Positions 62,588 to 64,000 of a stretch of 64,000 nt of DNA are shown in pieces (within the stretch, counting starts at the first letter, position 1; each line of letters begins with the position of its first letter). Under the pieces are notes generated by a model, which was not told the DNA's origin, made no database searches, and saw only the letters and a program-made list of their open reading frames with translations. The position numbers and the translations under genes are program-made. This stretch comes from Isoperla grammatica. Lineage: Eukaryota > Arthropoda > Insecta > Plecoptera > Perlodidae. Location of the stretch: assembly GCA_945910005.1 (NCBI GenBank), contig OX246743.1, forward strand, positions 7,484,897 through 7,548,896, written 5' to 3'.

Positions 62588-63352
62588 AGTAGTGTTAGGG
62601 TTAAATAAAAACAAGAAAATGTACTTGATACAGAACAGTCAATGAACAAAATATCAAGAACTCGATACAGCATTCACTAGCTGATGAAAAGTAAGAGTAA
62701 ATAAATATTTAACGAAGTAATTCGTCCACCATTTACTGATCCATGTACTGCGCTGACATTAAATGCACTTGTGCCTGATGGTTGCATCTAAATCTATGAA
62801 AGAGTTCAGTTTATCGCACATACGATTCAACTTTCTACAGATCGAATAAAGTTTTTCACGAACTCAAAAAGAAACTTATGGCGCACGTAAGAGTAAAGTG
62901 TAGTTCTGTGTTATGAGATGTGTGCAAGCAGACAAGCAGGTATTGCCAAGTCGTAAAACATGAGGTACGGACTTGACTCCTTTTAAACTATGTCAACTTC
63001 GAATAAATATCGGCAAACCAAACGAAGGAGACGTCTTAAGCACAGCGAGAATACTCGCTCTCTTAGAAAAGGTCAAGTGGCAATTGAAAATTTAATATAA
63101 ACTTTGAGTTAATATAGTCGAACGTTGATGTTGGGTAGATCAAAACGTTTTGTACAGACGAAGTCTTTAAAATTGCGGTATGATACTCATTTTGGCAAGG
63201 ACCCGGCCGATATCAAATCACGTTTTGTGTTTCTCTACCTTCATTTTTATCTTATATTTCTGCAATAACATGTTTCGTCCTTTTACCGCTTGAATTGCTC
63301 GTCTACAGACAATATCTTGATTAATCAATTGTTATTTATTAATGCTGTTTAT

Positions 63353-63445
63353 TATGCTATCGTGGTTTTCGGGTTAAACCGTGTCAAAAAGTAGAATTAG
63401 TTCCACCTTTTGTCACGGTTATACCCGGAAAACCACGATAGCATA
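63353..63445. mobile_element. 93-bp hairpin, counterpart of 34768-34860
   Basis: Same outer arms as in copy 1. The inner left arm (TCGGGTTAAACCGTG) pairs better with the right arm than in copy 1, so this copy is closer to the ancestral hairpin. Confidence 0.75.
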
Positions 63446-63786
63446 GTTGACTCCGGCCGTGAAGCCTCCGAAATAGAATACTTATTATTGTTCGGCTTAG
63501 AAGCTGTTTGATATATAACGTAAAATTATTTTATTTCCATGATCCACTCGACCCGATACCTAATTTAAATATTACAACTCTTTAATTCCATCCACTCATT
63601 TTAATTTAATTTCAATTTCCATCTCAAGTGGTAACAGACTGTAATGTCTTAATAATAATATCACCTAGGAAACCTACCCAGAGACAATCTATGTCCCTCG
63701 TCAGGTGCTCCAAAGTCACTGTTTGCGTTTTCATGTGGGTAGGTCGGTACCATGCATACATGTTTATGTCAATTTTCAAAAAATAT

Positions 63787-63860
63787 ACCAAAACCGGGAA
63801 TAGAACCACGGACCTTTTGCATCGATAGCAGCAATATACAAACAATACCAACGAGCTACA
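63787..63860 (-). repeat. tRNA-like segment, counterpart of 35656-35728
   Basis: On minus: GTAGCTCGTTGGTATTG and GGTTCTATTCCCGG, with the same spacing as copy 1. Degenerate tRNA-derived repeat. Confidence 0.4.
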
Positions 63861-63938
63861 CAAATTTGGAATTTTACAAAATTTATGAATTGGGATCTAA
63901 ACGTTCTACCATTTCGTTAAAGAACATAAAATTTGTTT

Positions 63939-63997
63939 TGATTCGAAGTTGACTTTCAAGATTCGAAGTTGACTTTCAAGATTCGAAGTGAAGATAG
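63939..63997. repeat. 20-bp tandem repeat at window end
   Basis: ATTCGAAGTTGACTTTCAAG occurs twice, with a partial third (ATTCGAAGTGAAG). It begins exactly where homology with copy 1 stops. Confidence 0.9.
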
Positions 63998-64000
63998 AAG

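Larger units (their letters stand above)
56567..63939. repeat. Duplicated segment, copy 2
   Basis: Same-orientation homologue of 27846-35808. It lacks the R1, MITE and 5S-SINE insertions of copy 1 and has its own insertion at 59485-59795. Open frames seen in copy 1 are not conserved, so I call no gene in it. A donor-like GTAAGTAAACAG at 60500 (copy 1: 31480) is shared, but the upstream sequence shows indels inconsistent with coding. Confidence 0.95.

Overview
The window looks like non-coding-rich nuclear DNA of an invertebrate animal. It is AT-rich, is full of short mobile elements, foldbacks, satellites and microsatellites, and has only small exons with GT...AG introns. There is no bacterial-style gene density. 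tRNA-derived and 5S-rRNA-derived SINE-like repeats and TA- or TTAA-flanked DNA elements fit a marine invertebrate such as a mollusc or other lophotrochozoan, or a deuterostome. The phylum cannot be fixed from the sequence alone.

Layout. 1-10 kb: an interspersed repeat (R1), a degenerate ~148-bp tandem repeat, a 305-bp foldback, then 15 near-identical 146-bp satellite units. 10-22 kb: a 1.1-kb TTAA-flanked DNA element carrying a broken exon resembling the P2X7-like cytoplasmic-domain family, several SINE-like copies, a 23-bp minisatellite and a second R1. 22-27.7 kb: a 1.2-kb pyrimidine-rich tract and a long (CAGA)n array. 27.8-35.8 kb: copy 1 of a ~8-kb duplicated segment. 36-51 kb: nested foldback elements at 38.7-39.2 kb, the 5' end of an unidentified plus-strand gene at 41.5 kb, and anonymous AT-rich DNA. 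51.4-55.4 kb: the gene-bearing core. 55.5-56.4 kb: a C-rich tandem repeat running into a 200-N gap. 56.6-63.9 kb: copy 2 of the duplicated segment.

The most notable object is a minus-strand gene at 51365-53895 (possibly starting at 54039). Its middle is a tandem array of 171-bp modules. Each module is one symmetric phase-1 exon of 78 bp plus one 93-bp intron with GTATGT...TTTGTAG ends. Spliced in phase, each exon gives a 26-residue proline-rich repeat (core KPTPPPPPPHQPP). The modelled protein has an acidic N-terminus, nine proline-rich repeats and an Arg/Gly then Gln/His-rich C-terminus (about 337 residues, all junctions in frame). Because 171 is divisible by 3 and the introns lack stops, both strands also show uninterrupted reading frames of more than 500 codons; these are artefacts. 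A divergent plus-strand gene starts about 0.9 kb away (ATG at 54766).

The duplicated segments differ by point changes and by clean insertions: R1, a 174-bp TA-flanked MITE and a 5S-derived SINE only in copy 1, and a LINE-tail fragment only in copy 2. They could be a true segmental duplication or two haplotypes wrongly assembled in series. The gap next to copy 2 makes the second possibility serious. All functional statements are inference from sequence; no searches were run.
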